From Paenibacillus polysaccharolyticus (lineage in GTDB: Bacteria; Bacillota; Bacilli; Paenibacillales; Paenibacillaceae), in the NCBI RefSeq assembly GCF_900102085.1, contig NZ_FMVM01000002.1, forward strand, positions 124,001 through 188,000: a stretch of DNA of 64,000 nt, written 5' to 3'. Below the pieces are notes generated by a model. The model saw nothing but the letters and a program-made list of their open reading frames with translations, was not told the origin of the DNA and ran no database searches. Positions 26,754 through 36,172 of the stretch are shown here, in pieces; position 1 is the first letter of the stretch, and each line of letters begins with the position of its first letter. The position numbers and the translations under genes were made by a program.

Positions 26754-28289
26754 ATGTATTCAAATCCGATTATATGGGCCGATTATCCGGATGTGGACGT
26801 CATTCGGGTAGAAGATACGTATTATATGGTAAGTACGACCATGCATATGATGCCTGGATGTGTTATTCTCCGTTCATATGACCTGATTCAATGGGAAACC
26901 GCTTCGTATGTATATGACAGACTGGATAATACACCAGCCCAGCGGCTGGAGAACGGGCAGCAGATCTACGGAAAAGGCATGTGGGCGGCTTCACTCCGTT
27001 ATCATCAAGGCAAGTTCTACGTCATTTTTGTAGCCAATGATACTCGTAAAACGTATCTGTATACTTCTGAAACGATAACCGGACCTTGGAATAAACAGAT
27101 TGTAGAAGGATTCTACCATGACTGCTCGTTATTTTTTGATGATGACGAACGGGTGTATCTGGTACATGGTAATCGGGAGATTCACTTAACCGAATTAAAA
27201 ACCGATCTCTCCGGCCCCAAGCCGGAAGGGAGGCATCGCATCCTAGTGAAAGACCTTCAGCCGCACTACTTGGGGTATGAAGGTGCACATTTTTACAAAA
27301 TTGAAGGTATCTATTATGTCTTCCTGATTCATATGACGAAGGAAGCAGGGCGACGAACGCAAGCTTGTTACAGGGCGGATACGCTGGATGGTACATTTGT
27401 TGGCGGAGAAGTGTTCAATGATGATATGGGATACTTTAATTCAGGGGTTGCTCAAGGCGGAATCGTGGATACACCGGATGGTGACTGGTACGCTGTGCTT
27501 TTTCAAGACCATGGGGCCGTAGGGCGAATTCCGGTTCTGGTCCCGATGCGTTTCGAGGAAGGCGTACCTGTATTTGCAAAAGAGGCTCCGAAACAAATCG
27601 ATCTGGCCAGCACAAGGCCGGGCTACCGTTACCAACCGCTGGTTGCAAGCGATCGTTTCGAATATACGCTGGATGGTCAGGGTAATGTGCGACTTCGGGA
27701 TGTTTGGCAGTGGAATCATACACCGCATGATGATTTGTGGTCTGTTACGGAAGTACCGGGAGTGTACCGAATTCGAACGGGTCAACTTAGCCCTAACCTG
27801 ACGTTTGCAGTGAATACACTCACTCAGCGGGCCATGGGGCCGGCTTGTGTAGCGTCAGTAACATTGGATGGCAGTGGCCTGAACGATGGTGATTATGCAG
27901 GTTTATGTTTTCTGATTGGCACGTATGGTTTGATTGCAATGACAAAAAATGAAGGCAAGTACTATCTCGTTATGCAGGCCAGAGTAAGTCAGGATAACAG
28001 CATATTTGGCAGTATGATTGACCAGGAGCCTGCCACGGAGTACGCCCGCATACCTGTAACAGGACCTGTAGTGAAGCTGCAAGCCTCAGCTAATTTTGTA
28101 GATAATCAAGATGAATGCCGCTTTGCCTATCTGGATGGGGCAGATTGGAAGAGCCTCGGGATTCCGCACAAAATGGTCTACAAGCTGGATCACTTCATGG
28201 GCTGTAGAATTGGATTGTTTCTGTTCTCCACACATGAAATAGGGGGCATGGCCGACTTTTCGAATTTTGAATATCATATCTCTCCGTAA
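26754..28289 (+). CDS. GH43 (subfamily 12-like) beta-xylosidase / arabinofuranosidase
   Basis: The 511-residue protein opens directly with the GH43 signature NPIIWADYPDVDVIRV (base Asp13), followed by pKa modulator Asp123 in YHDCSLFF and acid Glu176 in YLGYEGAHFY. A C-terminal beta-sandwich (about 310-511) is the concanavalin-like domain found in GH43 xylosidases. No signal peptide is present, so it would cut short xylo- or arabino-oligosaccharides in the cytoplasm. The ATG at 26754 is chosen because the family normally starts here and GAGGTG lies upstream; a GTG at 26709 behind GGAG is a real alternative. It is the second gene of the operon, 90 bp after the first. Confidence 0.9.
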   Translation: MYSNPIIWADYPDVDVIRVEDTYYMVSTTMHMMPGCVILRSYDLIQWETASYVYDRLDNTPAQRLENGQQIYGKGMWAASLRYHQGKFYVIFVANDTRKTYLYTSETITGPWNKQIVEGFYHDCSLFFDDDERVYLVHGNREIHLTELKTDLSGPKPEGRHRILVKDLQPHYLGYEGAHFYKIEGIYYVFLIHMTKEAGRRTQACYRADTLDGTFVGGEVFNDDMGYFNSGVAQGGIVDTPDGDWYAVLFQDHGAVGRIPVLVPMRFEEGVPVFAKEAPKQIDLASTRPGYRYQPLVASDRFEYTLDGQGNVRLRDVWQWNHTPHDDLWSVTEVPGVYRIRTGQLSPNLTFAVNTLTQRAMGPACVASVTLDGSGLNDGDYAGLCFLIGTYGLIAMTKNEGKYYLVMQARVSQDNSIFGSMIDQEPATEYARIPVTGPVVKLQASANFVDNQDECRFAYLDGADWKSLGIPHKMVYKLDHFMGCRIGLFLFSTHEIGGMADFSNFEYHISP

Positions 28290-28315
28290 ATCAATCCTTG
28301 CTCAGAGTTATAAAT

Positions 28316-28340
28316 AAAAGTCGCCAATCGGCGGCTTTTT
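28316..28340 (+). terminator. Terminator after the GH43 pair
   Basis: AAAAGTCGCC and GGCGGCTTTTT pair around AATC, with the T-run in the 3' arm. Confidence 0.8.
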
Positions 28341-28433
28341 CGTACTCATGACAGATCAAATGTTGTACAATGATAACAATTATGGGAAAAAGAAATAGAT
28401 ACGTTCATTCAATCAAAATGGGGGCATGTCACC

Positions 28434-30125
28434 ATGCATAAGCGATGGATGTACAAAACAAGATGGACGATTATTATCTTTCTAACCGTATGTATACCTA
28501 CTGGACATACGCAGGGAGACTCCGGTCATATCAACAACTTATCTAAAGATCAGCAGACCTCATCTTTGGCGGCCTATTCCCCGCCCATTCAAGTTTCTTT
28601 TGTCAGAGAAACGGGAGAAGACTTACAGCGCATGATTGAGCAACTGCCCGGTGAGACACTGGTCGATAACCGCTGGACTCGTTTGTACGAACAGGAGCTT
28701 GGTATTCAGATTCGGTATGACTGGATTGCAACGGGCGATGTGTATAATCAAAAGTTAGGGGTTTCCCTTGCTGCCGGCCGTTTCCCGGATGTCGTCAGAG
28801 TTAACCCATATCAGCTAAGGCAGCTGAGCAATGCCAATCTAATTGAAGATTTGACGGAAGTATATCGTGATTTCGCCACGCCACTAACCAAAAATATTTT
28901 GGAGGCCGAAGGGAAAGGGGCGTTTGATGCAGCTACGATTAACGGCAAGCTAATGGCTATTCCCGAATCATCTTCTTCCATTGAAACGGCACAGTATTTG
29001 TGGATCAGAACAGATTGGCTGGATAAATTGGGGCTGCAGGCACCTGAAACGATAGAAGACGTGTTGAAAGTTTCGGAAGCGTTTACATCATGTGATCCGG
29101 ATGGTAATGGAGAACAGGACACCTACGGACTTGCGCTAACGAGTTATCTATGGGACCCGGTTATGGGCGTTTCTGGATTTATGGCGGGGTATGGTGCGTT
29201 TCCGAATATCTGGATTAAAGATCCTGAGGGCGATCTGACCTATGGAGGCATACAGCCTGAGGTACGTAAGGCGTTGGAAGTATTACAGACCATGTACCTT
29301 GAGGGACAGCTTGATCCGGACTTTGCTTACAAAAATGGAAGCAAGGCATACCGTCTCATTGATCAGGGGAAAATTGGCATGCTCTATGGTGAGCAGTGGA
29401 CTCCTTTTGTTGTCCAGTCTACCCGTGATGAAGATCCGGAAGCAGAATGGCAGGCATATCCGATCGTAGCCGAGACAGGTCGAAACAGGGTTGTACCGCT
29501 TCGTTCCAATACAGGAAACTACTTTGCTGTGAGAAAAGGTTTTGCCCATCCTGAAGTCGTCGTTAAACTGATGAATTTGCATCTGGACAAAAACTGGGGA
29601 CAGAATGCGGAATATGAAACGTACTATAATGACGACTCACGTGCGGTGTGGATGCTGTCTCCGGTCACTCCTTTTCCGGGAACCAAAAATTTAGATGCAT
29701 ATCGAGATATTCGGGATGCACGTACAACAGGTGACTTTTCTGTGCTGGAGAACGAAGCGCTGGCGATTCACAAGCGAATAGCTGCTTATGAATCAGAAGG
29801 TTTGAAGAGCGGGTGGGGATGGAAGCAGACTTACGGGCCAACAGGTGCGTTTAGCATCGCGGATGATTACGATCTGAATGGACAGCTTCTGTATGATCAA
29901 TTCACAGGCGGAATTACGGAAACGATGGTAGATCGGCAGATTATCCTTCGGGATCTGCAGCTTGAAGTATTTATGAATATTATTTATGGATCACCTATCG
30001 AAGAATTCGATCAATTTGTAGTAGATTGGCTTGAACTGGGCGGAAAAGAGATTACATCGGAGGTGAACGCATGGTATAGAACGCAAGCCGCCAGGGATCA
30101 CCAGGCGTTCGCTTTATCCTATTAA
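28434..30125 (+). CDS. Binding-protein-like protein without lipobox, linked to a YesM/YesN pair
   Basis: The 563-residue protein has the fold pattern of CUT1 substrate-binding proteins (RTDWLDKLGLQAPETIEDVL, a DPDGNGEQDTYGLAL loop, LEVLQTMYLEGQLDPDF). The N-terminal hydrophobic segment (about 11-25) reads FLTVCIPTG, where the residue before Cys is Val, so no functional lipobox is expected; it is probably secreted or held by its N-terminal helix. It is followed, 38 bp on, by a sensor kinase and response regulator rather than permeases, so it may act as a sensing subunit for the kinase. GGGGG precedes the ATG. Confidence 0.9.
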   Translation: MHKRWMYKTRWTIIIFLTVCIPTGHTQGDSGHINNLSKDQQTSSLAAYSPPIQVSFVRETGEDLQRMIEQLPGETLVDNRWTRLYEQELGIQIRYDWIATGDVYNQKLGVSLAAGRFPDVVRVNPYQLRQLSNANLIEDLTEVYRDFATPLTKNILEAEGKGAFDAATINGKLMAIPESSSSIETAQYLWIRTDWLDKLGLQAPETIEDVLKVSEAFTSCDPDGNGEQDTYGLALTSYLWDPVMGVSGFMAGYGAFPNIWIKDPEGDLTYGGIQPEVRKALEVLQTMYLEGQLDPDFAYKNGSKAYRLIDQGKIGMLYGEQWTPFVVQSTRDEDPEAEWQAYPIVAETGRNRVVPLRSNTGNYFAVRKGFAHPEVVVKLMNLHLDKNWGQNAEYETYYNDDSRAVWMLSPVTPFPGTKNLDAYRDIRDARTTGDFSVLENEALAIHKRIAAYESEGLKSGWGWKQTYGPTGAFSIADDYDLNGQLLYDQFTGGITETMVDRQIILRDLQLEVFMNIIYGSPIEEFDQFVVDWLELGGKEITSEVNAWYRTQAARDHQAFALSY

Positions 30126-30163
30126 GGCAGGTGTCTTTGATCTGAAATCAGGAGGGGAGTTCG

Positions 30164-31921
30164 TTGTTCAAGATACCGGCACAGTCGTGGTTTAACAGTA
30201 TATTTGCGCGGCTGATTATGACCTACCTGGTTTTTGTCATACCTTTGATTCTTCTGGGCGTGTATCTGTACCACTGGAGCTATGATACGGCAAGTCAGGA
30301 AATTTCTTTATCGACAGAGAGGCGGTTAAGTCAATACGCGACAGAACTTAACCGGGAGATCGAGTGGATGGAGTTGCAGCAGTTTGACATTGCAGAGGAC
30401 CGCAAGCTGAATCGGCTGGCGATCCTCTGGAACAATATGGACCAGATTGAAAAACGGGAAATACTAAACTATTTGTCCGAACGGCTGGCCTCTTTCAAAA
30501 ACAGCAGCGTTTATATCAAGAACGTTTATGTACATATTCCTACAGTCAACAAGAGTATCTCCGCAGTGCAGGGAATTGATGAATTTAATAGTACCTCATA
30601 CGATTATTTCAGTTCATTCACGCACGAAGAAAGCAATCGATTCACAGTTAAAGACGATACCCTGAATCTGAGTGCTGTCCGTTTAACAGGCAAAATGGGA
30701 GACGCACCGCTATTTGTTGTTCAGGTGGAACTGGATAATGTTGCTTTTCAGAATGAATTATCTCAACTTAATCTATACCCTGAAAGTGCTTCCCTCCTTA
30801 TTGAAGACAAAACAGGTTTTGCTATTTTAGACCGGGAAGAGCGCGAGATCATTCTTGCCAACTACCGTGAATATAGTCAAAAGAACTCCCTTGAGAGCTT
30901 TCGCGTAAATGTTGAGGATACAGCGTACCATGTGAACCAACATCATATGGAACCTCTTGGTTTATCCATTGCTACATATTTGCCTGAGAAAATGGTCACC
31001 AAACCCTTGAGCAAGTTTTATAAATGGGCATGGATATTTGCCATCACATCGTTTATTGCGATTTCAGCATATCTCTATTCAACGTACAAACTGATTCACA
31101 TTCCTTTATTATTGCTGGTGAAAAGGTTCAAAAAGATGGAGGGCGGGGTGCTGGATATCCCGATTGTACATCATCGCAAAGACGAGTTTGGATTCTTGTA
31201 TGGCCGCTTTAATCATATGATTGAAAATCTGCAATTGCTGATTGACCGTGATTTCAAAAAAACGATGATGATGCAGCGAGCTGAATTAAAGCAGCTTCAA
31301 TCACAGATTAACCCACACTTTTTGTACAACAGTTTCTTCATTCTGAGCTCGCTTGCACGAACAGGAGAAACGGATCGTATTGAACAATTTACGAATATGC
31401 TCGGTGAATATTTTCGATTCATTACACGCAATGGGACAGATCATGTGCCACTGAAGGAAGAAGTACATCATTCCCGAATCTATACGGATATCCAGCAACT
31501 GCGATTCTCCAGACGAATTAAGGTTGAATTTGGTGAGGTTCCGCTGGAAATGCAACAGATTCAGGTTCCCAGACTTGTAATCCAGCCGATTATTGAAAAT
31601 GCCTATGAGCATAGCCTTGAAAAAAATACGTCCGAAGGTCTGTTACGTATCCAATTCCATATGGAGTCATCATGGGCGGAAATTACGGTGGAAGATAACG
31701 GGCATGATCTCCAGACAGAAGATATAGAGAAGTTGCAACATAACATGCATCGTGAGGCAACGACAGATGACATAACGGGATTAATGAACATTCATAGGCG
31801 ATTGCTTCTGACCTTTGGCGAAGGAAGCGGGTTGTTTTTGTCACGAAGTGAGCTACAAGGTTTAAAGGTTGTCATCCGAATCCAGTGGAACGAGGGGGAG
31901 AACGAATGTATCGACTTCTGA
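30164..31921 (+). CDS. Sensor histidine kinase (YesM-type), second copy
   Basis: The 585-residue protein has membrane segments at about 15-37 and 290-310, an extracellular domain between them, a HAMP domain, the phospho-accepting His385 in INPHFLYNSF, and an HATPase domain (EDNGHDLQ near 510). It starts with TTG behind AGGAGGGG. The gene is sandwiched between a binding-protein-like gene and its response regulator, whose start lies 16 bp inside its end. The operon sits next to the 34711-47485 transport cluster, which is the likeliest target. Confidence 0.94.
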   Translation: MFKIPAQSWFNSIFARLIMTYLVFVIPLILLGVYLYHWSYDTASQEISLSTERRLSQYATELNREIEWMELQQFDIAEDRKLNRLAILWNNMDQIEKREILNYLSERLASFKNSSVYIKNVYVHIPTVNKSISAVQGIDEFNSTSYDYFSSFTHEESNRFTVKDDTLNLSAVRLTGKMGDAPLFVVQVELDNVAFQNELSQLNLYPESASLLIEDKTGFAILDREEREIILANYREYSQKNSLESFRVNVEDTAYHVNQHHMEPLGLSIATYLPEKMVTKPLSKFYKWAWIFAITSFIAISAYLYSTYKLIHIPLLLLVKRFKKMEGGVLDIPIVHHRKDEFGFLYGRFNHMIENLQLLIDRDFKKTMMMQRAELKQLQSQINPHFLYNSFFILSSLARTGETDRIEQFTNMLGEYFRFITRNGTDHVPLKEEVHHSRIYTDIQQLRFSRRIKVEFGEVPLEMQQIQVPRLVIQPIIENAYEHSLEKNTSEGLLRIQFHMESSWAEITVEDNGHDLQTEDIEKLQHNMHREATTDDITGLMNIHRRLLLTFGEGSGLFLSRSELQGLKVVIRIQWNEGENECIDF

Positions 31922-33543
31922 TTGTAGATGACGAGGAGATTATTACGGATAGTTTGTATGAAACATTTGCGAGACATATGCCGGATCGGCTGGATGTATG
32001 CAAAGCATACTCTGCTACAGAAGCACTCTCCTGGATGCGGCGCTCCAGAATTGATATTGTGTTGACGGACATTCGTATGCCGGGCATGAGCGGACTGGAG
32101 CTGACGGAAGAGATTCAAAGCCGCTGGCCGCAGTGCCGTGTTATTTTTCTGACGGGTCACAGTGATTTTGAATATGCATACAAAGCCTTTCAGATGAACA
32201 ATGTACGGTACCTGCTTAAGACAGAAGGGTACGATAAAGTGATGCACATGGTGGAGCAGGTTATGGAAGAGATCAGGCAAAGTCATGATATGCATAATCT
32301 TCTGGAACAACAAAGCGAGATTACATCCCGGCTAACCGCATTTAGGCAGGATGAATACATCCGAAAGCTTCTTCAGGAAGGTTCAACTGCTGCTTCATTA
32401 ATTGAACTTCAGGCTGAACTACTAGAGAGGCAGATTCATCTAAAAGCTGATTCTCCGGTGTTTTTGGTGCTTGCAAGATTGAATAAGCTACATGAACCGG
32501 CAGAAGTTGAACAAGGGTGTACTGAATCATCTATTCGGATCATTGGAACATCATTGATGAGTGAGTATACGGAATGTGTCAGTGCTACGGATCACTATGG
32601 TGATACGGTGTGGCTACTTCAGCCTAAAGATGGCCAGCGAGATGTAGACCAGCATTTTGCGAGATACATGGAAGGTACCTTAGAGCTTGTCCAGGAGTCG
32701 TGTCTTGCTTCACTGGGCGTGTCGATTGCATGCACACTTAGTGGACGGGGGTGTGAGTGGTTCCAACTCCCGCAGCAATACGAGCGTCTGCGCTTGTTAC
32801 AGTGGATGAAAGTCGGGGATGGCATGTCGATGGTTCTGACAGACAATTACAAGGAGCCTCAAGCGGGTACGCCGAAGGAATCACCGCGGATATCAAGCCG
32901 GGTAGAAGCAATGAATGGTTTTCTGGAGACAGGACGCTTTCAATCCTTCTATGATATCTTCGAAGAGCTTGTGGGAGAGCTCCTTCAACAGGATATGACG
33001 ATGGAGCGAGCCATGGAGACATACTATCATCTGGCATTGACCTTTTACGCAGCATTTAATCGCTGGGGACTGAAGCAGAAAACTCCGGATCAGCGAAGTT
33101 TTCTGCATTTGGACCATTTTCCAAGCATGAAAGATGCCGTTCAATATCTCTATCTGGCAGCCGATGAACTGGTCAACTTCAAACGATCAAACGAAGAGGA
33201 ACGTGCGAATATAGTCGTACAGAGTTTATGTAATTATATCAAGAGTAATCTGGAAAAAGATCTTACGTTAGTACGACTGGCAGAACTGCATCACTTTAAT
33301 CCTTCGTATCTATCTAGATTTTTCAAACAGGAGATGGGCATTAATCTATCCGAATTTATTGATGATAGCCGAATTCGCAAGGCCAAGGAGTTGCTCATGA
33401 ACCATGAGCTAATGGTGCGGGAAGTGGCCCTTCAGGTCGGTTATGAATCTGCTCATTCGTTTACGAGGCTGTTTAAAAAACAGACGGGCATGACTCCTCA
33501 GGAGTATCGAGAATCCTTACTGATTCGCTCGGTGGATCGGTAA
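31906..33543 (+). CDS. Response regulator with AraC output domain (YesN-type), second copy
   Basis: The 545-residue protein has an intact receiver (Asp8-Asp9, phospho-acceptor Asp55 in IVLTDIRMP) and a C-terminal AraC domain (LVRLAELHHFNPSYLSRFFK, REVALQVGYESAHSFTRLF). The ATG at 31906 is preferred because GAGGGGGAG lies just upstream; the frame also contains a GTG at 31885. It overlaps the kinase gene by 16 bp, so the pair is translationally coupled. A strong terminator follows. Confidence 0.94.
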   Translation: MYRLLIVDDEEIITDSLYETFARHMPDRLDVCKAYSATEALSWMRRSRIDIVLTDIRMPGMSGLELTEEIQSRWPQCRVIFLTGHSDFEYAYKAFQMNNVRYLLKTEGYDKVMHMVEQVMEEIRQSHDMHNLLEQQSEITSRLTAFRQDEYIRKLLQEGSTAASLIELQAELLERQIHLKADSPVFLVLARLNKLHEPAEVEQGCTESSIRIIGTSLMSEYTECVSATDHYGDTVWLLQPKDGQRDVDQHFARYMEGTLELVQESCLASLGVSIACTLSGRGCEWFQLPQQYERLRLLQWMKVGDGMSMVLTDNYKEPQAGTPKESPRISSRVEAMNGFLETGRFQSFYDIFEELVGELLQQDMTMERAMETYYHLALTFYAAFNRWGLKQKTPDQRSFLHLDHFPSMKDAVQYLYLAADELVNFKRSNEEERANIVVQSLCNYIKSNLEKDLTLVRLAELHHFNPSYLSRFFKQEMGINLSEFIDDSRIRKAKELLMNHELMVREVALQVGYESAHSFTRLFKKQTGMTPQEYRESLLIRSVDR

Positions 33544-33560
33544 GTGATAAGAACGTAATA

Positions 33561-33596
33561 AAGCACGCAGGAGTAGCATCTCCTGCGTGCTTTTTA
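33561..33596 (+). terminator. Terminator of the second two-component operon
   Basis: AAGCACGCAGGAG pairs perfectly with CTCCTGCGTGCTT around TAGCAT and runs into TTTTT. Confidence 0.92.
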
Positions 33597-33671
33597 TTAG
33601 ATAGATTTTCAATATATATGTAGCCTGGGATACGCTCCGAATACAAACGGCTCCGTATATTACTTAATTAA

Positions 33672-34436
33672 TTAAGCGGTGTGAGCCTTTTGTCTGCGAT
33701 AGGCATTGGGACTTGACCCAGCGTAAGCTTTGAATTTTTTATAAAACCAATCGATATCCCGATATCCGACCTCCAGAGCAATTTCGTAAATCCGCAGGTC
33801 GGTGGACAGGAGAAGTTGTTTGGCTTTTTTCATTCGCTCCTTCAACATGTAGTCATTAAAGGAAACGTTCTCTTGCATTTTAAACTTCTGACCAAGATAG
33901 GCACAATTGAAATGCAACATGTCAGCGATCTTTTTCAACGTAATTTCTTCATTCAGATGATCTCTTACATAAGCTTTCACGATCCGAATCACATGATTGG
34001 AATCCATCGCTTTGCCATTGAGCTGAATCGTAGGCTTGACGGCAGGGCTTTTTTTCACAGGAACAGGCCCAAGTTTGTTCAGAAGTTCATATAAACTGTG
34101 TACAAGCGCGGAAGCGCTAAAAGGTGAGGGTAAATAATCATTCACCTGATAAGTTAATGCTTTGCGGACTAGTCTGAATTGATCCCTTCCACCAAGCAGG
34201 AGAATAGGGATATCGTTTGTTTTTCGAATGTGGTGACACAACCATAATCCTGCTGTATCATACTGCTCTGTATGCACGACGACAACACTGAAATCCCGAT
34301 CGGATAGTGCTGCAAGAGCAGCGTTTGAAGAGGAAACCGAATCTGTAATTGTAAATGGGAATTTGTGGTCTTCCAGAAGCTGTTCAAGCTCTTTAGACAA
34401 GCGGCGGCTATAATCAACAAGTAAAACACTGTACAT
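33672..34436 (-). CDS. AraC-type regulator with degenerate receiver domain
   Basis: The 254-residue protein has the size and order of a response regulator: receiver-like fold (1-118) then AraC domain (about 150-250; LKKIADMLHFNCAYLGQKFK, IYEIALEVGYRDIDWFYKKFK). The phospho-acceptor position that is Asp55 in the two YesN proteins of this window is His55 here (VVVVHTEQ), and the second residue of the acidic pair is Tyr9 (VDYS). It should not be phosphorylated in the usual way and may respond to a ligand or a partner. The ATG at 34436 has GAGG nine bases upstream; a GTG at 34451 is an alternative. It is divergent from the 34711 operon. Confidence 0.9.
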   Translation of the reverse strand: MYSVLLVDYSRRLSKELEQLLEDHKFPFTITDSVSSSNAALAALSDRDFSVVVVHTEQYDTAGLWLCHHIRKTNDIPILLLGGRDQFRLVRKALTYQVNDYLPSPFSASALVHSLYELLNKLGPVPVKKSPAVKPTIQLNGKAMDSNHVIRIVKAYVRDHLNEEITLKKIADMLHFNCAYLGQKFKMQENVSFNDYMLKERMKKAKQLLLSTDLRIYEIALEVGYRDIDWFYKKFKAYAGSSPNAYRRQKAHTA

Positions 34437-34649
34437 GAAGCATGACCTCACCTTCTCCTGATATTCCGATCCACTGTTTAACTGAAATAAGGCTTAGTTT
34501 CATTATGGGAAGAAAAGAAAGCGCATACAATGTGCATTATTTTGCAGATAGTGCATTTCTTTACCAATTGCAGGTGAAATACCCTAAATCACTCCTCAAA
34601 TGAACCTGATCTATAATCTGACCGGGTAAATACCTGTATTTAAGCGGGT

Positions 34650-34663
34650 TGTTTGCGCTTACA
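34650..34663 (-). promoter_or_regulatory. cre-like site before the nine-gene transport cluster
   Basis: Read on the minus strand, TGTAAGCGCAAACA matches 13 of 14 positions of the cre consensus. It lies 47 bp before the start codon at 34711. Further upstream GTGCATT occurs twice, at 34532 and 34551, and could be an activator site in this divergent region. Confidence 0.5.
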
Positions 34664-34710
34664 TTTGGACGATACACTTTGGTAGCACACGACAATCAGG
34701 GGGGAAGACA

Positions 34711-36066
34711 ATGAAGAAAAACGAGTTTATGCTACTGAGTCTTTTGTTTGCGGTCATGTTGATGATCAACGCTTGTAGTTCTGCACCTGCTGCTGAGCCG
34801 GCACCCGAAAAACCGGCACCACAAGAGGAGCAAGCACCAGCCGAAACTGAGCCGAAAAATGAAAATTCTACACCTGAGATGGATTTTGACATGGGTGGTA
34901 GAACGATTAAGGTTGTGGCGTGGTGGGATATGCAAATTACAGATAACAATCCAGACAATATCAAACGACTCGAGAATCTCGAAGCTTTGAAGAAAAAACA
35001 TAATTTCAATATCGAATATGTATCCATCGATTTTGGTGAGTATCAAGAGAAAGTTGTAGCCTCCTTGATGGCAGGCGAGCCGCTCGGAGACTTTGTTAGA
35101 CTCGGTAAAAACTACGCTATTCCGGCACTGACCAAACAGGATCTGTTGTGGCCGGTAGATGATTATATCAAGAACGATCAGGTATTCAATCAAAAAACAA
35201 CCAAGGAATATATGCAATACGAAGGGAAAGGTTACGGATTTACGGAAGATAAGTCTTCCTTCATCAACGGTATTTTCTACAATCGTACTCTGATGCAAGA
35301 GCTTGGCCTGAAGCCACTGCAGGAATATGTTGATGCGGACGAATGGAATTGGGATAACTTCCTGGCTGTAGCCAAACAAGCCAACAAAGACCGGAATAAT
35401 GACGGCAAGCTGGATACGTGGGGCCTCGCTCAAACGGGTTTGCTTGAACCAATCCTGTATTCCAACGAAGCTTCACTAACCAAAGAGGATAAACAGAACC
35501 TCGAAGATCCAAAAACAAAAGAAGCACTCAATTTCTTGAACAAATTGGCTACAGAGAAAGTGGGCAGACCAACAGAAGGCGGCGACTGGACTGAACCAGC
35601 TACCTTCTTCCGTCAAGGAAATACACTGATGTACTCTGGCGCGATGTACGAGATTGAAGGCATTAAAACAGACATGCCGGATTATGATATTGGCTTCCTG
35701 CCTTATCCTAAAGGCCCAAGCGCTTCGGCCTACCATTCTGGTGAATCACGTTATCAAGCGATCACGATCCCTAAAGCGGTAGAAAATCCAGAGCAACTGA
35801 TGTACATCTGGGAAAAAATCAATGAGATTGATTCCATCTATGACTATCCGGAACAATCCACGCTCGAAAGACATCTGACTGATGAAGCAGATATTAACAA
35901 CGCCAGAGAAGTGGCAGCTGGGATGCTTGTTCTGGACCACAACACGTTCCCCTCCCTTCCTTATTGGGATTTTGATGGAGAACTGAAAGAAGGCGTATCC
36001 GTATCTACGTTGATCGAGAAATACAAGGCTCCTTTCCAAGCCGCTATTGATGAGGTATACAAATAA
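34711..36066 (+). CDS. Sugar-binding lipoprotein of the nine-gene cluster
   Basis: The 451-residue protein has a lipobox ending in Cys22 (MINAC), a Pro/Glu/Ala-rich linker (about 25-55) and a CUT1-type binding domain (VVAWWDMQITDNNPDNIKRL, YNRTLMQELGLKPL, NDGKLDTWGLAQ). It is the first gene of the cluster and would deliver substrate to one of the two permease pairs. GGGGGG stands before its ATG, and a cre-like site lies upstream. A stable hairpin separates it from the next gene. Confidence 0.93.
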   Translation: MKKNEFMLLSLLFAVMLMINACSSAPAAEPAPEKPAPQEEQAPAETEPKNENSTPEMDFDMGGRTIKVVAWWDMQITDNNPDNIKRLENLEALKKKHNFNIEYVSIDFGEYQEKVVASLMAGEPLGDFVRLGKNYAIPALTKQDLLWPVDDYIKNDQVFNQKTTKEYMQYEGKGYGFTEDKSSFINGIFYNRTLMQELGLKPLQEYVDADEWNWDNFLAVAKQANKDRNNDGKLDTWGLAQTGLLEPILYSNEASLTKEDKQNLEDPKTKEALNFLNKLATEKVGRPTEGGDWTEPATFFRQGNTLMYSGAMYEIEGIKTDMPDYDIGFLPYPKGPSASAYHSGESRYQAITIPKAVENPEQLMYIWEKINEIDSIYDYPEQSTLERHLTDEADINNAREVAAGMLVLDHNTFPSLPYWDFDGELKEGVSVSTLIEKYKAPFQAAIDEVYK

Positions 36067-36079
36067 GCACTGCTAAATA

Positions 36080-36116
36080 CGGGCAGAACGCGCGAGTACC
36101 AAGTGCGGTCTGCCCG
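36080..36116 (+). other. Hairpin after the first binding-protein gene of the cluster
   Basis: CGGGCAGA and TCTGCCCG form a perfect 8-bp stem extended by an inner CGC/GCG. No T-run follows, so it is more likely an mRNA-stabilising or processing element than a full terminator. Confidence 0.5.
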
Positions 36117-36172
36117 GGTTAGTCAATCATTCTTTTGCTGATACGCTTACAGGAAAGGGGATACATGCAAAC

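Noticed and set aside
28434..30125. Ordinary lipid-anchored importer subunit
   Set aside because: The residue before the only N-terminal Cys is Val, which does not fit a lipobox, and no permease genes follow.
34732..35433. Minus-strand open frame of 233 codons opposite the first cluster gene
   Set aside because: It is the reverse shadow of a binding-protein gene with normal codon use; the product is low-complexity and lacks a translation signal.
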